A DNA stretch of 64,000 bases, from positions 6,944,753 to 7,008,752 of the forward strand of contig NC_085135.1 of NCBI RefSeq assembly GCF_030269925.1. Direction: 5' to 3'. This DNA comes from Bombyx mori. Its lineage: Eukaryota > Arthropoda > Insecta > Lepidoptera > Bombycidae. Under the pieces are notes generated by a model. The model was given only the letters and a program-made list of their open reading frames with translations, was not told the origin of the DNA and did not search any database. Position numbers and translations under genes: made by a program. Position 1 is the first letter of the stretch. Each line of letters opens with the position of its first letter. Shown here piece by piece: positions 1 through 10,153 of the stretch.

Positions 1-449
1 CACGGGGACCGCTAGGTTTGAAATTTGTTTCTCTAGAAGTGGACGCCTGCGGTTGAGAAGGAGTAAAAGGTCGGGACCCGTTTGAAAATCTCTTATTGTT
101 ATATTCACGAAGTCTGCAATTTTCAAGAATATGCCCTGGTTTTTTACAGTATCTACAGATTGAAGGGTTCCTATAGAATGAGCTTGATTGATTATTGTTG
201 TTATTAGTAAAAGGTCTTGACGGGGGCCCATTTACTCTTTCTGTTCTCTTATTTGAATTCTCAACAAATCTTGGTTTAGAGTAATTATTACGGAATGTGA
301 ATTGCTGAATTTTTTCTTCAGATATCGCGGCATTTATGGCTTCATTTAAAGTTTTGTAGTCGCGGCATCTCACCATGTTTGCAATTCTGGGAATTAGCCC
401 TAATAGGAATGTATGGAGGGCAAGGTCTTCCATGGCTGCTATTCTACCC
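1..449 (-). pseudogene. Gypsy gag fragment with zinc knuckle, cut by a LINE
   Basis: Read on the minus strand, an open frame continues from about 449 to the window edge. It begins near a segment reading AAMEDLALHTFLLGL, which closely matches AAMEDLALNTFLLGLNP in the gag of the Gypsy element at 43645-44571. Downstream it has one retroviral-type zinc knuckle (CRYCKKPGHILENC, C-x2-C-x4-H-x4-C), then a basic Asn/Arg/Ser-rich tail. Gag proteins of this type bind and package element RNA. The N-terminal half is missing because the poly-A tail of the R1-clade LINE starts at 450, and the C-terminal end lies outside the window. The missing half is not found beyond the LINE's 5' end at 6605, so the junction is not a simple insertion. 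Zinc-knuckle spacing differs in detail from the 43645 copy, so this is a related but separate family member. Confidence 0.75.
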
Positions 450-469
450 TTTTTTTTTTTTTTTTTTTT

Positions 470-983
470 CGGGTAGAGGGCCGAACCTCCTACGAGGTCC
501 CCGCGCAAAAGGGGCGCGCGGAGTATGTGAGACTCAACGATCTGCATGGTGTTGTGAGCAGACCGCGGGCCCAAGGGTTTTAGAGCCCACCCACTAAACG
601 ACTCCCCTGCACTCTTACACCCGACGTCCGATCCCCTCCGAGGTCAGAACCCGGATGAGGTAGGGGGGCTACCGCGGTCAACACTACAACCAGACGGCGC
701 GGCTCACCCCAAGGACGCCCAGCCGACGGAGCCTTCGAGGCGAATCGAAGGCTCTGAAACGTCGGCCGTCTCGGTACGGCAGCCCGTCGGGCCGCCCAGA
801 CGGTGCCGCTGGTGTCCCGGAATACCCCGCTGGACCAGAACCAGCCTGCCGGGTCGGGACGCGATACACCGTCGACCGGTCGCTCTATTCACTCCACAGC
901 AGCGCGCTAGAGTGCTGGTAGCGCGCCGCGCGGCCTCACCCCCTCAGGTCGCCCCTTGACCTTCACCGGGGGGAGGCCGCCAC
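470..983 (-). other. 3' UTR of R1-clade LINE copy A
   Basis: This GC-rich non-coding stretch lies between the ORF2 stop and the poly-A tail. It ends, in element sense, in CTCTACCCG before the A run. Short open frames on both strands here have no recognisable motif and are treated as chance frames of GC-rich DNA. In this clade the 3' UTR normally carries the structure recognised by the reverse transcriptase. I did not resolve a specific fold. Confidence 0.6.
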
Positions 984-3900
984 CTACAGGGGCCGGGACG
1001 TACGGGCGTATTCCCGCCTCCGGCCCCCGGCTCGACGGCGACGGATCGGTGCGGAAAGGGAAGAGCTCTCCCTCTCTCGCTCCGCCGCCTCCTTCTGCGA
1101 GATGGTGGACTCGCAGAAGTCGAGCATCGCCTTCCAGGACGCGTCGCTGCCGAGCATCGTAGCCACGACGCGCGGCAGCGAGAGGTCCTCTCCAATGACC
1201 GCGACGAGGGTGGCGCGTTGCTCGTCGAATCCAGAGCAACGCGCCAGCGTGTGTTCCGCTGTATCTTCCTCGTCGCGGTCCGCGCAGTGGTGGCACTGCG
1301 CCGTCGGTTCCCTTCCGGCTATTTTGAAAAGGTACCGGCCAAAACATCCATGGCCGGTCAACATTTGCGTCAGCCGGAAGGTGAGGCATCCGCGGTCGCG
1401 GCCCACCCAGTCCGCGAGAACCGGGCGGACCGCCTCGACGGTACGGATGCCGGCCGACGGGTCCGCCAAGCGGCGAGACCACGCCTCCAGCACGGACCGC
1501 CGAGATTGGAGCCTCCGCGCTCGAACTACACCTTCGCCGGGGCGCCCTTCCCCCCTAGATCGGAGGTCGCTACGCCACCTGTAATCGGCAGCGAGCGCCT
1601 CCGCCTCCAGATCCCAGGGTGGCGCCCCGGCGAGCAAGCACGCCGCCTCGAAGGAGACAGTGCGGTATCCTCGGATCGCCCTGACCGCGATCGCGCGCTG
1701 CGGACGTCGCAGCGCGGCGACGTTCTGGCGGGTCAGGGCGTGGCACCATACGGGCGCGCCGTATAGTGCCATCGACCGCACTACCCCCATGTAGAGGCGG
1801 CGCGCCACCTGATCGGGACCCCCGACGTTTGGAAGCAGCCGGCTCAAAGAGCCGGCCGTCGCCATCAGTCGAGGGCCCAACTTCTCAAAGTGAGCGCGGA
1901 AGTTCCACCGATCATCCAGTTCGAGGCCGAGGTACCGAAGACCGGTCACCCCGATCCCGACGCGGACGCCTCCGATCACGAGGTGGGCACCCAGAGGCGG
2001 CGCTCGTCCCGGCCCGTGAAATAACAGGGCCTGGGTTTTGTCGAGCGCCACCTCGAGCCCCAACCGTCGGATCCTAGTGACGACGTGTGCCACGCCTGCG
2101 CACGCCAGACGGGCAGACTCCCGGTAGTCCCTCCCCGGAGCCACGACCAACGTGTCGTCCGCGTAACAAATTACGCTCAGCCCGGGGAGGGGACCCCGTA
2201 TGACGCCCCGCAGGACCCAGTCGTAGCCGATGTTCCACAGCAGGGGGCCCAGGACAGACCCCTGTGGAACACCGCGCTCGACGGGGAAGCGGTACATCGC
2301 CCCACCGTGTCCGATGCACTGGATCGACCTGCCCTCGAGGTAGGAGCCGATCAGTCGGCGGAGGTATGCGGGGACGCCGTGATACTCCAGCGCCCCCGCG
2401 ATCACCGACCAGGGCAGGGTGTTGAAGGCGTTCCTTACATCTAAGGATAACGCCATCGCCACCCCGCCCCGGGATACGGCTTCGTCGGAGAGGGCCCTCA
2501 CGCGCAGAATCGCGTCGATCGTCGAGCGGCCCTCCCTGAAGCCGTATTGCTCCGCCGAAAGATCGGGACCCGTCTCGGTCAGGTGCTGAACGATGCGGGC
2601 CGCGACGATTCTCTCGAGCATCTTGCCCGCTTCGTCCAGCAACACGATGGGGCGATAGCCCGCGGGTGAGTCCGCGGGGCGCCCGTCCTTCCGCAGAAGG
2701 ACCAGTCTGCCCGTCTTCCATTTCGACGGGAACCGTCCCGACTCGAGGCACGCTTCGAAAAGCCCCCCGAGCCGGTCCCCTAGGGCCTCGAAGGCCAAGC
2801 TCCAGACCCGGCCGTGAACGCCGTCAGGGCCGGGGGCCGTGTCCTTCGCTCTCATTTTGGACACGGCCGCATGGATCTCCGCCCCCGTGATAGGGGGAGG
2901 GGGCTCCTCGGCAGCGGGAACGCTGGGGCGACGCGGAGGCGTGCCCCACGTGGCGTCCATCTGGGGGGGCTCAAAGTCCCCCCCCGCTGCCGGCGGGAAG
3001 AGTGCCGCAACAATTTCCCGCAGCTGCCGAGGCTGGAGCCGCTCGGTCACCGGGAGCGCCCACGGCTGCAGTTTCCTGCGAACCATCTTGTATGGGCGCC
3101 CCCAGGGATCTTCGTCGAGCGACTCCAGGAGAGTCTTCATGCTCTGCTTCTTGGCCTCGCCGATGGCCAGCTGCAGCGCCGTCTGCTTTTGACGACAGTC
3201 AGCGTGCAGCTGGGCCGCCGTGTCCGCGAACGCAGCGTCGCGACGACGGCGGCGGCGGTGGCGTGCGCTCCGGCGGCGCGCCCTCACGCACTCCTCTCGG
3301 AGTCTTGCGATCTCGGGCGACCACCAGAACGCACCCCCACGTGGTGCTCGGGGGCCGACCCGGGGCATGGCGGCATCACAAATGTTTGCCATGGTGCCCC
3401 GGAACCAGTCGACCTCCGCATCCACGTCCGCGAGCCGCGCGGGTTTTGGCGCCCACGCAGCAACAGCGGCCGCCTCCATCAGCAACTCCTTGTTCATTCG
3501 TTTCAAGGCCCACCTGGGGAACGAACGGGGCGCACCTTGCGGGAGCTCCTCCTCACCGCGGGCGCCCGCGGCTGACGACGACGACAAGGAGGAGGCGAAG
3601 AGCTCAAATCGGACGTATCGGTGGTCCGAGAGCGTCTCCGCCCCCTCGAGTACGCGCCAGCCGCGGGTGCGGCGCACGGCGGACGGGGACGCGAACGTCA
3701 CGTCCACGTGAGATTCCCCGTTCCACCGCACGCAAGTCGCGACCGTGCCTCTGTTTAGGAGACAGAGGCCGGTCGCGATCGCCCACTCCGAAAGAGCCTC
3801 GCCTCGCGAATCCGTGCGGGGGGAGCCCCAAGCCGTACACTTGGCATTGAGGTCCCCCGCGACGATGACAGGGCGGGACCCGAAGCGGTGCAAGATCACC

Positions 3901-4232
3901 TCGAGCCCGCCTAGAAACCGCTCGAACTCGGCGAGGCTCCTGTTCGGAGAAAAGTACGCCCCGATCACGACGGTCCCGTCGATCCTAGCCGCGACGTACC
4001 CGGGTCCCCTGGCCACCATTTCCAAGGGGGGTAACGCCGCGGACTGTCTCAACACAATGGCCACGGAGCCGTCCACGTCCCCCATCCAGCAGTCCTGGTC
4101 GGTGGGGACGAAGTACGGCTCCGCAGCGACAGCGACGTCGATTGACCACTCCGCCATGGTGTGGATGAGGAGATCCTGTGCCCTGGCGGAGTGGTTCAAA
4201 TTACTTTGGAGGAAGCGATGGACGCAACCCAT
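984..4232 (-). CDS. R1-clade LINE ORF2: AP-like endonuclease and reverse transcriptase
   Basis: This 1082-residue frame has no internal stop. Residues about 1-230 form an APE-like endonuclease that nicks target DNA: QSNLNHSARAQDLL near the N-terminus, GDLNAKCTAWGS near 127 and SDHRYVRFE near 200. The reverse transcriptase follows, with APGPDGVHGRVW near 465, SLDVRNAFNTLPW, GVPQGSVLGPLLWN, and the catalytic CYADDTLVV near 686. Near 977 a Cys/His cluster (CHHCADRDEEDTAEHTLARC) is the C-terminal zinc motif usual in R1-clade ORF2. The ATG at 4232 is chosen because it overlaps the ORF1 stop (TAATG). Length is typical for the clade and catalytic residues are present, so the protein could be functional, although ORF1 carries an apparent frameshift. 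Known for the family: the protein performs target-primed reverse transcription in the nucleus. Confidence 0.9.
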   Translation of the reverse strand: MGCVHRFLQSNLNHSARAQDLLIHTMAEWSIDVAVAAEPYFVPTDQDCWMGDVDGSVAIVLRQSAALPPLEMVARGPGYVAARIDGTVVIGAYFSPNRSLAEFERFLGGLEVILHRFGSRPVIVAGDLNAKCTAWGSPRTDSRGEALSEWAIATGLCLLNRGTVATCVRWNGESHVDVTFASPSAVRRTRGWRVLEGAETLSDHRYVRFELFASSLSSSSAAGARGEEELPQGAPRSFPRWALKRMNKELLMEAAAVAAWAPKPARLADVDAEVDWFRGTMANICDAAMPRVGPRAPRGGAFWWSPEIARLREECVRARRRSARHRRRRRRDAAFADTAAQLHADCRQKQTALQLAIGEAKKQSMKTLLESLDEDPWGRPYKMVRRKLQPWALPVTERLQPRQLREIVAALFPPAAGGDFEPPQMDATWGTPPRRPSVPAAEEPPPPITGAEIHAAVSKMRAKDTAPGPDGVHGRVWSLAFEALGDRLGGLFEACLESGRFPSKWKTGRLVLLRKDGRPADSPAGYRPIVLLDEAGKMLERIVAARIVQHLTETGPDLSAEQYGFREGRSTIDAILRVRALSDEAVSRGGVAMALSLDVRNAFNTLPWSVIAGALEYHGVPAYLRRLIGSYLEGRSIQCIGHGGAMYRFPVERGVPQGSVLGPLLWNIGYDWVLRGVIRGPLPGLSVICYADDTLVVAPGRDYRESARLACAGVAHVVTRIRRLGLEVALDKTQALLFHGPGRAPPLGAHLVIGGVRVGIGVTGLRYLGLELDDRWNFRAHFEKLGPRLMATAGSLSRLLPNVGGPDQVARRLYMGVVRSMALYGAPVWCHALTRQNVAALRRPQRAIAVRAIRGYRTVSFEAACLLAGAPPWDLEAEALAADYRWRSDLRSRGEGRPGEGVVRARRLQSRRSVLEAWSRRLADPSAGIRTVEAVRPVLADWVGRDRGCLTFRLTQMLTGHGCFGRYLFKIAGREPTAQCHHCADRDEEDTAEHTLARCSGFDEQRATLVAVIGEDLSLPRVVATMLGSDASWKAMLDFCESTISQKEAAERERESSSLSAPIRRRRAGGRRREYARTSRPL

Positions 4233-6605
4233 TACGGGGCTACGTCCATCGCTCCCTCGTCTGTCCCGCCCTGCGGCTCTTCTCGTGCCGCGGCGGGTGC
4301 TGACTCACCGGCTGCCCTTTTTGCAGCCGGCTTCTTTTTCTTTCCGCCCCTTCTCGTTTTTGTAGAGGAGGGGGCGGATTTACACGCCGGGCCCCCGGCC
4401 CGGTGGTCGGCCTTCCTTTTGGCCGCGTCGCACAAGACGCAGTGCGGCGCGGCTGTGGTGCAGGAGGCTGCCTTGTGCCCCGGTTGGCCGCAGCGGAAAC
4501 ACAAGCCGCTGCGGTCCACGGTCGAGGGGCACTTGGCGAGACCGTGGCCGGTGCCGAAGCACCGAAGACAGCGCCACGGCCTGGCATCCTGCAGCTGCAC
4601 GTGGGCCACTACCCAGCCCACGCGCAGCCTTCCTGGGCTGTCGGAAGGCCGCCCCTGTGGAGGGGTGGCCAGGAGGGTCGCCGTTGCAATCGGGCAACGC
4701 GCCCACGCCGTCCGGGTTCCGGAATATGTCACCCGGAGCTCTCCGACTTTGACGTCGGCGAGGGCGCAGTTGCCCTGCGACGTGATGGCCGCGGCGACCT
4801 CCTCCTTAGTTGCGCACTCGTCGAGGCCCGTGATTTTGACTTCTCCCATCTTCACGGGCCGCGCGATGCGCACCACCTCGGGGTCCGGCAGAATCTCCCT
4901 CAACCGGGCCGCCAATTTTTCGGCCGCGGCGTTGGTGTTCGGGCCGGGGCACTCTATGAGACGGGCCCCGTTGGCCGTCTGCCGGACCTTGATGCCCCTC
5001 TCCACGCCGAGGGCGTCCACATTCACGCCGCCGCGCGCCTGGGTCATCACCTCGTGGTAGGTGATGCCCTTTTCTTTGCCGGCCGGCAGCAGCTCCACTA
5101 CCACTGCAGCCGACCGTGGGGCGCGCGGCCTCCTTCTTCCAGTTCGGCCCCTCGGCTCCGCTCGACCCTCTTGGCGGGGAGCGGTGGCCGCAGGGGCGGG
5201 CCTGGGGCGCGGCGCAGGAGGCGCCGCCACCTTTTTGGGCCCGCGCCGCACTACCGTCGTCCAGGCCTCTTCCATATTGGCCGGGGCAGGGGGCAGTGGG
5301 CGGGGCTGGGGGGTCGGGGCCGGTTTGGCGGCGTTGACGCCCCCCTTCTTCTTATTTCGGCTCCTGCCGGGCCCCGCCTTCGCAGGCTGGGACGGGGCAG
5401 GAGCAGTCGTCTTAGTCTTCCGCTGGCCGGTGACTGGTGCTCCTGAGGGGGCGGGTTTTGGTGCCCCCGTATTTTGTTGGTTCCGCGATGGTCCAGGCTT
5501 GGCCGGAACAGCAGCCGAGGCGACCGGGCGTGCCGCAGGTGTCGCGCCTTTTGTAGGGCCGCCATACGTTCTGACGGCCACTGTTTTCCGGGGTGCTGGC
5601 ACGGGCGCACTGCCTTTCGCCTCATGGGCGAGGGGCGGCCTCGCACGCTCCACCCTGGAGCTGCGTGCTTCCTGTATGAGGAGCTGCCGCCTCAGCTCCT
5701 CGACCTCAGTGAGGCCTTCTGCTTCGGGCGGAGGAAGGACAGGGGCCGAGCTGCGTTGCCGCTCAATGAGGTCGGCAACCATCGTTCGCAACTCGGCCAT
5801 GTCCACTCTAAGTTGCCCATTCGCCGCCTGAAGTTGGCCATTCTCGGCCGATACTTGCTCGAGGCGGGTGTGCAGCAGGGCCACTTCCTGCCGCAAGCCC
5901 GCCGTCTCCACGGTTGTGGTGCGGTCCACAACGTCCTGCAGCCTCTCCTCCAGTGTGGCGGCCGCCGATTTCATGGCCGACACTTCGGTGCCCTTGAGGC
6001 CTCCAGTCGATTTGGCTGCAATAGTCGCAACTATTTTGCCAACTATCTGACAAGATCGGAGGGGGTCAGAGGGACCCACCAACGTCAGGGCTCTCTGTAG
6101 GCGCTCAATCTCTTCTAGCTTCCTTTCCTTTTTATTTTTCGCCTCACGGCAGGCGGCCCTGGACTGCGCCGAAGAGGCAGCGTCCAGTCCGCAAGACGAC
6201 GGCTTGTCAAAGTCAGTGGCGGGCGGCGCCGAAGCAGCCGCCGGCCCTTCCGCCAACGCCATGTACTTGGCGCTGGCAGGCTCTCCTTCCGACGAGTCGG
6301 ACTGAGCGGAGGATGCCGGCTGTCGAGCCGACTTCCGCTTCCGCCGTGTCCGCTGTTGGGTGCTGTCCACTAGCAGCGCTGGCGTCTCCCGCCCACTAGA
6401 CGCGTCGCCCCTCGCGGAGCTCCGCGCCGAGTGCAACGAGATCAAACTCTCGCAGCGCTCGAGTAGCACGGTTGGGACTCTGTCCCTTACGCGACCCGTG
6501 CTGTCGCCCCCTTCCTCGTGGCAGTGTGTGCCCCCCCCCAGAAACGGTGGGGCAGCGTGCGGCCGATCGCTCGACCGCACGGAGGGATTCTCCCCCCGCG
6601 GACAT
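4232..6605 (-). CDS. R1-clade LINE ORF1 (gag-like), with one apparent frameshift
   Basis: The main frame runs without stops from about 6580 to the TAA at 4232-4234. It contains a coiled-coil stretch in the middle (LRQEVALLHTRLEQVSAENG), a long Pro/Ala/Lys-rich linker, and near the C-terminus a run of CCHC zinc knuckles (CLRCFGTGHGLAKC, CFRCGQPGHKAASC, then C-x2-C), followed by a basic tail. This is the RNA-binding ORF1 protein that forms the element's ribonucleoprotein. The frame has no ATG at its 5' end. The ATG at 6605 opens a different frame reading MSAGGESLRAVERSAARCPT, which matches copy B (GGESLRA...ARCPT). The two frames meet at a run of nine G (minus strand, 6531-6539) where copy B has eight. 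One extra G therefore explains the break: a mutation, or an assembly error in a homopolymer. Confidence 0.8.
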
Positions 6606-7647
6606 TAGCGCCACGGAGACTGAGCTGTCCCGGGACGACTCTTGTGCGGACCGGACCGAAGAGAATAGCCGCGGTCTTCCCCACGTTGACCGCGACCCTC
6701 CATCGGTCCAGCCACTGGGGCAGTAAGTCCAATAACCTCTGCATCCTCGAAATGGCCGCAGAGGGGAAGTTGGATGACGCGAAGTAGGCGCTGTCGTCGG
6801 CAAACAGCGCCAACTTCACGTCGGCTTCCCACGCTTCGAGGTTGCCCTCGAGCGTGGGAATGTCGTTGGTATAGAGAGCGTAGAGGAATGGTGCCAGGAC
6901 GCTCCCCTGCGGAACTCCGGCCGTGACTGGGCGCACCGACGACTTAGCGCCCTCGACCGCGACATGGAAGGATCTTCCCTCCAGGTACGACCCCAGCAGT
7001 CGCACGTAGGCGTGCTGGAGGTCCGTGTTCTGCAACAGCTTGTAGATCAGTCCCGCATGCCAGACACGGTCGAAGGCCTTCTCGATGTCGAGAAAGACTG
7101 CGGCCGTGTACTGGCGCGCGTTGGACCGATCCGCCAAGTGATGCATAACGCGGACCAATTGCAGCGTTGTCGAGTGACCGCTACGAAACCCGAATTGCTC
7201 GGGTCTGAGAAGGATGTGCGGCGACACCCTTCTCAGCAGCAGCCGCTCGAACAACTTGCCCACGTGCGACAGCAGCGTGATCGGACGATAACTGGAGGGA
7301 TTTCTCCTGTCCTTGCCGGGTTTGGGCAAGGCGATAACCTTGCCCAATTTCCAAATTCCCGGGAAGTGTCCTGTGGACAGAATGGAGTTGAACAGCCGTG
7401 TCATATATGACACGACCGTTTCAGGGAAGTGGAAAAAAGCGAGGGAGGGAATACCGTCCTCGCCCGGCGCCTTGCGCCTCTTCATCCGCTTGACGATGAG
7501 GCGCAATTCGTTGGGAGTGATGAGATCACCATCTCCCAACGGTGGCACCGGGGAGGAGAGTAGGCTTGCTACGCTCTCTTCCACCGATTGGTGGAATGCG
7601 GCCTCTGAGGGTGCAGAGTCATTTGGAGCGAACTGCCGCTCCAGCAT
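6606..7647 (-). pseudogene. Jockey-like reverse transcriptase, truncated
   Basis: The open frame starts near 7647 and holds RT motifs in order: KAPGEDGIPSLAF, YRPITLLSHVGKLFERLL, FRSGHSTTLQLV, FLDIEKAFDRVWHAGL, GVPQGSVLAPFLY and the catalytic ALFADDSAYFAS. It continues to QLSLRGANV and then runs into unrelated sequence at the R1-clade junction near 6600. In related elements this point is normally followed by a WVRYLGV-type motif and about 200 more residues, which are absent. The protein would lack the thumb and C-terminal region. It is in a different frame from the endonuclease block upstream. Confidence 0.8.
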
Positions 7648-8453
7648 TTCGGCCAGGATATCGGCGCGGGCCTAAGCCGAGAAGCATCGGTTGCCCCTCT
7701 CGTCCACGAGTGGACAAGTCCTCTAAAGAGCTCCCAGTCGATCTTCGGTCGTAGGGGCGAGGTCGCAACCCGGGTGAGCCCCATTCCCAGTGTCACCAGG
7801 ATAGGGAGATGTGGGGTACCCAGGTCGTACAGTGCCTCGATCGTTACGGGGCACCGTAGCCCCTTGTGCACACACACATCCAGCACATCGGGCTGATAGC
7901 GCGCGGCGGTCGGGATGTGTGTGGGTTCGTCGGGGCCGACCACGGAGTAGTCGCCCCTATCGGCATTTTCTAACAGCCGCCTGCCCACTGCTGAGTTAAG
8001 TCGGGAGCCCCACGCGACGTGCTTCGCGTTGAGGTCCCCGACCAGCAGAGCTGGGCGGCTGTCGTGATTCAGGGCCCGTCTTATGTCCTCAGGGTGAAAT
8101 TCAGGCCCCGGGGGTCTATACGTGGTATAAATCCGCATATCTCCCCCCGAGGTGTGTACCCTCACACCGACCGACCTTGTCGATGTGAAGGACAGCAAAT
8201 CCAACTGATCATGCACCACGTCCCGCCTGACGAGGGCCGCAGTGCCCCTGAACGGCCGCCCGGCAGGGGTAAGCTCGTCACGTCGGTACATGAAGTAGTT
8301 TGGAATCCTGAACGCATCCTGAGGACGTAGCTTGGTCTCGCCCAGGAGCACAACCTCTGGGTTGTACTCCCGGGCGAGAACAAGCAGCTCGTTTTTCCGG
8401 GACTTTATCCCGTCGGGGTTCCAATAGATGATGCGAAGCTCTTGGCTAGCCAT
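7569..8453 (-). pseudogene. Jockey-like AP endonuclease domain (ORF2 N-terminus)
   Basis: The start ATG at 8453 overlaps the ORF1 stop by eight bases (ATGGCTAG). The protein opens with MASQELRIIYWNPDGIKSRK and shows endonuclease motifs: LGETKLRPQDAF, TYRPPGPEF, LLVGDLNAKHVAWGSR, and a degraded C-terminal catalytic site (GTPHLPILV, where related proteins have SDHLPV, so the catalytic Asp appears lost). After IDWELFRGL, near 7700, the frame drifts into nonsense. The RT continues in another frame. The intact family protein nicks DNA for target-primed integration. This copy carries both a frameshift and a changed active-site motif. Confidence 0.75.
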
Positions 8454-9428
8454 TGAGCCTCGCCATCAACTGGTAGAACCCCGACAGGATAGCCCAGGGG
8501 CTGGTACCCGAGGCGATCTCACGGATTACTCCGGAGATCACCTCGGTCAAGTTCTCCCACAATCCGAGTAGCCATGCAGCGAACCCGGCAGGCTGCGGTG
8601 CCTGTCGGTCGCTGCGCCGCTCGCGCTGTGGGCGGGGGGGGAGAGGAGGCTGAGATGTGCCCGAGATGGCTTGTTGAGCCTGGGGCAGTGGAGTCGTTCC
8701 CGATTGTAAGTTCGGTTGCGAAGTTGGGTCGATTGGGGGGTTTACGTCCACCTCCATTGTTGTCGAAAATGCGGGAGCCGGTGCAGCAGGAGCACTCACC
8801 ACTGCATCCCGTTGAGCTCTCTTTTTTTGTTTTTTTTTTAACTTTTTAAGTCGATTTTTTTTTGTTTTCGGACCTGATATCGGAAGGGCTTGTATTCCAG
8901 CACGGGCTGGGGCGCTATTTTTCGAGTGGGGCGGTCTACTTGCAGCTTGTGAACCACGTGGGGTAGGAATAGGTATACCCCGCCGCGGAGCGTTGGCCTC
9001 TGCCATCAGCGTTGCCGCAGATGAATTGGCCTCCACTGACACGGCGGAGGGGATGGGTGAGGACGGGGGAGGGGGTTGGGGCTGGGAGGATTTCCCTTTC
9101 CCTTTCCCCTTCCCCTTCGGAATGGGAGCTACAGAGGGAAGAGCTGTGTTCCCGGGTCGAGGCACCGTTGGCGCAGGAGGAGGGACGGTTACTCCCATCA
9201 TCCTGGCCTTTTTGCGGTAGACCGGACACCGCCAAGTTACTTTCCACCGGAACGATCCTTAGGGGTGACCGCGGCCGAAGGCCCGGACGAACTGCCCGCA
9301 CCGGGTCCCATCGGGGCCATACGGATTGCAGGTGTTGGTGTTGGTATATGAACTTCCGGCATTGCCTGTCGTCCCTTATGAGACGGGCCGGGTGTGCTGA
9401 TAGTTGGGGGTGGGTTCCCCCCCGACAT
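8446..9428 (-). pseudogene. Jockey-like ORF1 remnant, Pro-rich, zinc knuckles apparently lost
   Basis: The downstream part (from 9201, 251 residues) has a KGKGKGKGK tract, a Lys-rich stretch (KKNRLKKLKKKQKKRAQRD) and an amphipathic C-terminus ending ISGVIREIASG...MARLNG. The likely original start is the ATG at 9428 (MSGGNPPPTISTPGPS), in a different frame. Reading upstream of 9201 in the downstream frame gives TWRCPVYRKKARMM, which resembles the residues that normally follow the third zinc knuckle of Jockey ORF1 (YRGCP...). The simplest reading is that a deletion joined the N-terminal Pro-rich region to the segment after the knuckles. This is inference; the frame switch is visible directly. 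Confidence 0.55.
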
Positions 9429-9500
9429 GATTTGGCCGAACTATGAACGGCCACTACGGCTGCCGGTACATCCGTACTACTTACTATTGGTGACAAACGA

Positions 9501-10153
9501 CCGACTCACCTTATTACGTAGGTATACTATAATTAAATTAGTCAACTAGAATTAATATATGAAAACGAATGGAAGTGTGCAAGGTAGGAACTAACTAATG
9601 GGCCCGAGCCACGCTCAGGCACCCTCCGCGACCGGCTTGCCGAGTTGTACGTGGGTAAAACAACTATTAAAAGAACAGTAAATAAAACAAACAAAACTAA
9701 CTTACCCTCAGGAGCTCCAACTCGATCGGCTTATATAAAAAAAATAAAAAACTAGTAGTAAAAAGAAACTAGGATTCCACCCCAACTTTAAATAAGAGGG
9801 GGATAGAATACTATCAGCTAAACTAATTAATTTAATAAATATGAGAAAATTAAATTAATAATTAATAGAAAAGAAAAAATTAATGATAATAAAAATAAAA
9901 TAAAATCAACCGGCCACGACGGGAGAACCCACAGTACGTCCCGTGGAAAGCGAAAGAAAAAGATCACAAAATTATAAACTAATAATAAGTAAAACTGGAC
10001 TGAACTACTACTAAAATGGTCACTTATGAAAGTCGGTCGGTTTACCAGTAAAGGTCATACGGAATTTACTAAAAACACAATTTGTAATTTACTAAAAAAA
10101 AAAATTAAAGTTATGGAGGGTATATCTAAATTTATAACTAATTTAATTGTACG
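9501..10153. other. AT-rich region without a recognisable gene
   Basis: This stretch is mostly AT-rich with two GC-rich islands near 9598-9655 and 9908-9950. It probably includes the 5' flank or UTR of the Jockey-like element. On the minus strand two sequences resemble 5' splice sites (AAGGTGAGT near 9511 and GAGGGTAAGT near 9705), and a TATATAAG lies near 9730. I see no coding frame that these would join, so no transcript is called. Confidence 0.4.

Larger units (their letters stand above)
450..6605 (-). mobile_element. R1-clade (SART-like) LINE, copy A
   Basis: This is a two-ORF non-LTR retrotransposon on the minus strand. A 20-T run at 450-469 is its poly-A tail, followed inward by a GC-rich 3' UTR, ORF2 (endonuclease plus reverse transcriptase) and ORF1 (zinc-knuckle RNA-binding protein). 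ORF1 stop and ORF2 start overlap as TAATG at 4230-4234. That arrangement, the ORF2 C-terminal zinc motif and the protein sequences place it in the R1 clade near SART-type elements. No TTAGG telomeric repeats flank it, so it is not a telomeric SART insertion here. It is probably 5'-truncated by a few tens of bases: compared with copy B (30901-35316), similarity starts near CGCGGGGGGAGAATCC. The two flanks belong to different elements and I see no target-site duplication. Confidence 0.85.
6606..9500 (-). mobile_element. Jockey-like LINE, 3'-lacking and frameshifted
   Basis: This is a minus-strand non-LTR element made of an ORF1 remnant (8446-9428), an endonuclease block (7569-8453) and a reverse transcriptase block (6606-7647). 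The endonuclease and RT blocks lie in different frames, so at least one frameshift separates them. The RT stops in mid-domain at about 6600, where the 5' end of R1-clade copy A begins. The remaining RT and 3' UTR are not seen on the far side of copy A. The element therefore looks dead and truncated by rearrangement. The 5' boundary is uncertain. The clade call rests on the RT and endonuclease sequence style and on the overlapping ORF1/ORF2 arrangement. Confidence 0.75.

Noticed and set aside
907..6800. Many long plus-strand and alternate-frame ORFs over the GC-rich LINE (for example 4403-5446 +, 5061-5831 +, 2814-3575 +)
   Set aside because: They are Arg/Pro/Gly-rich shadows of the two real minus-strand ORFs, without motifs, caused by few stop codons in GC-rich DNA.
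9495..9740. Promoter and spliced transcript on the minus strand (TATATAAG, two GTRAGT motifs)
   Set aside because: The motifs are common by chance in AT-rich DNA and no coding exon is visible.
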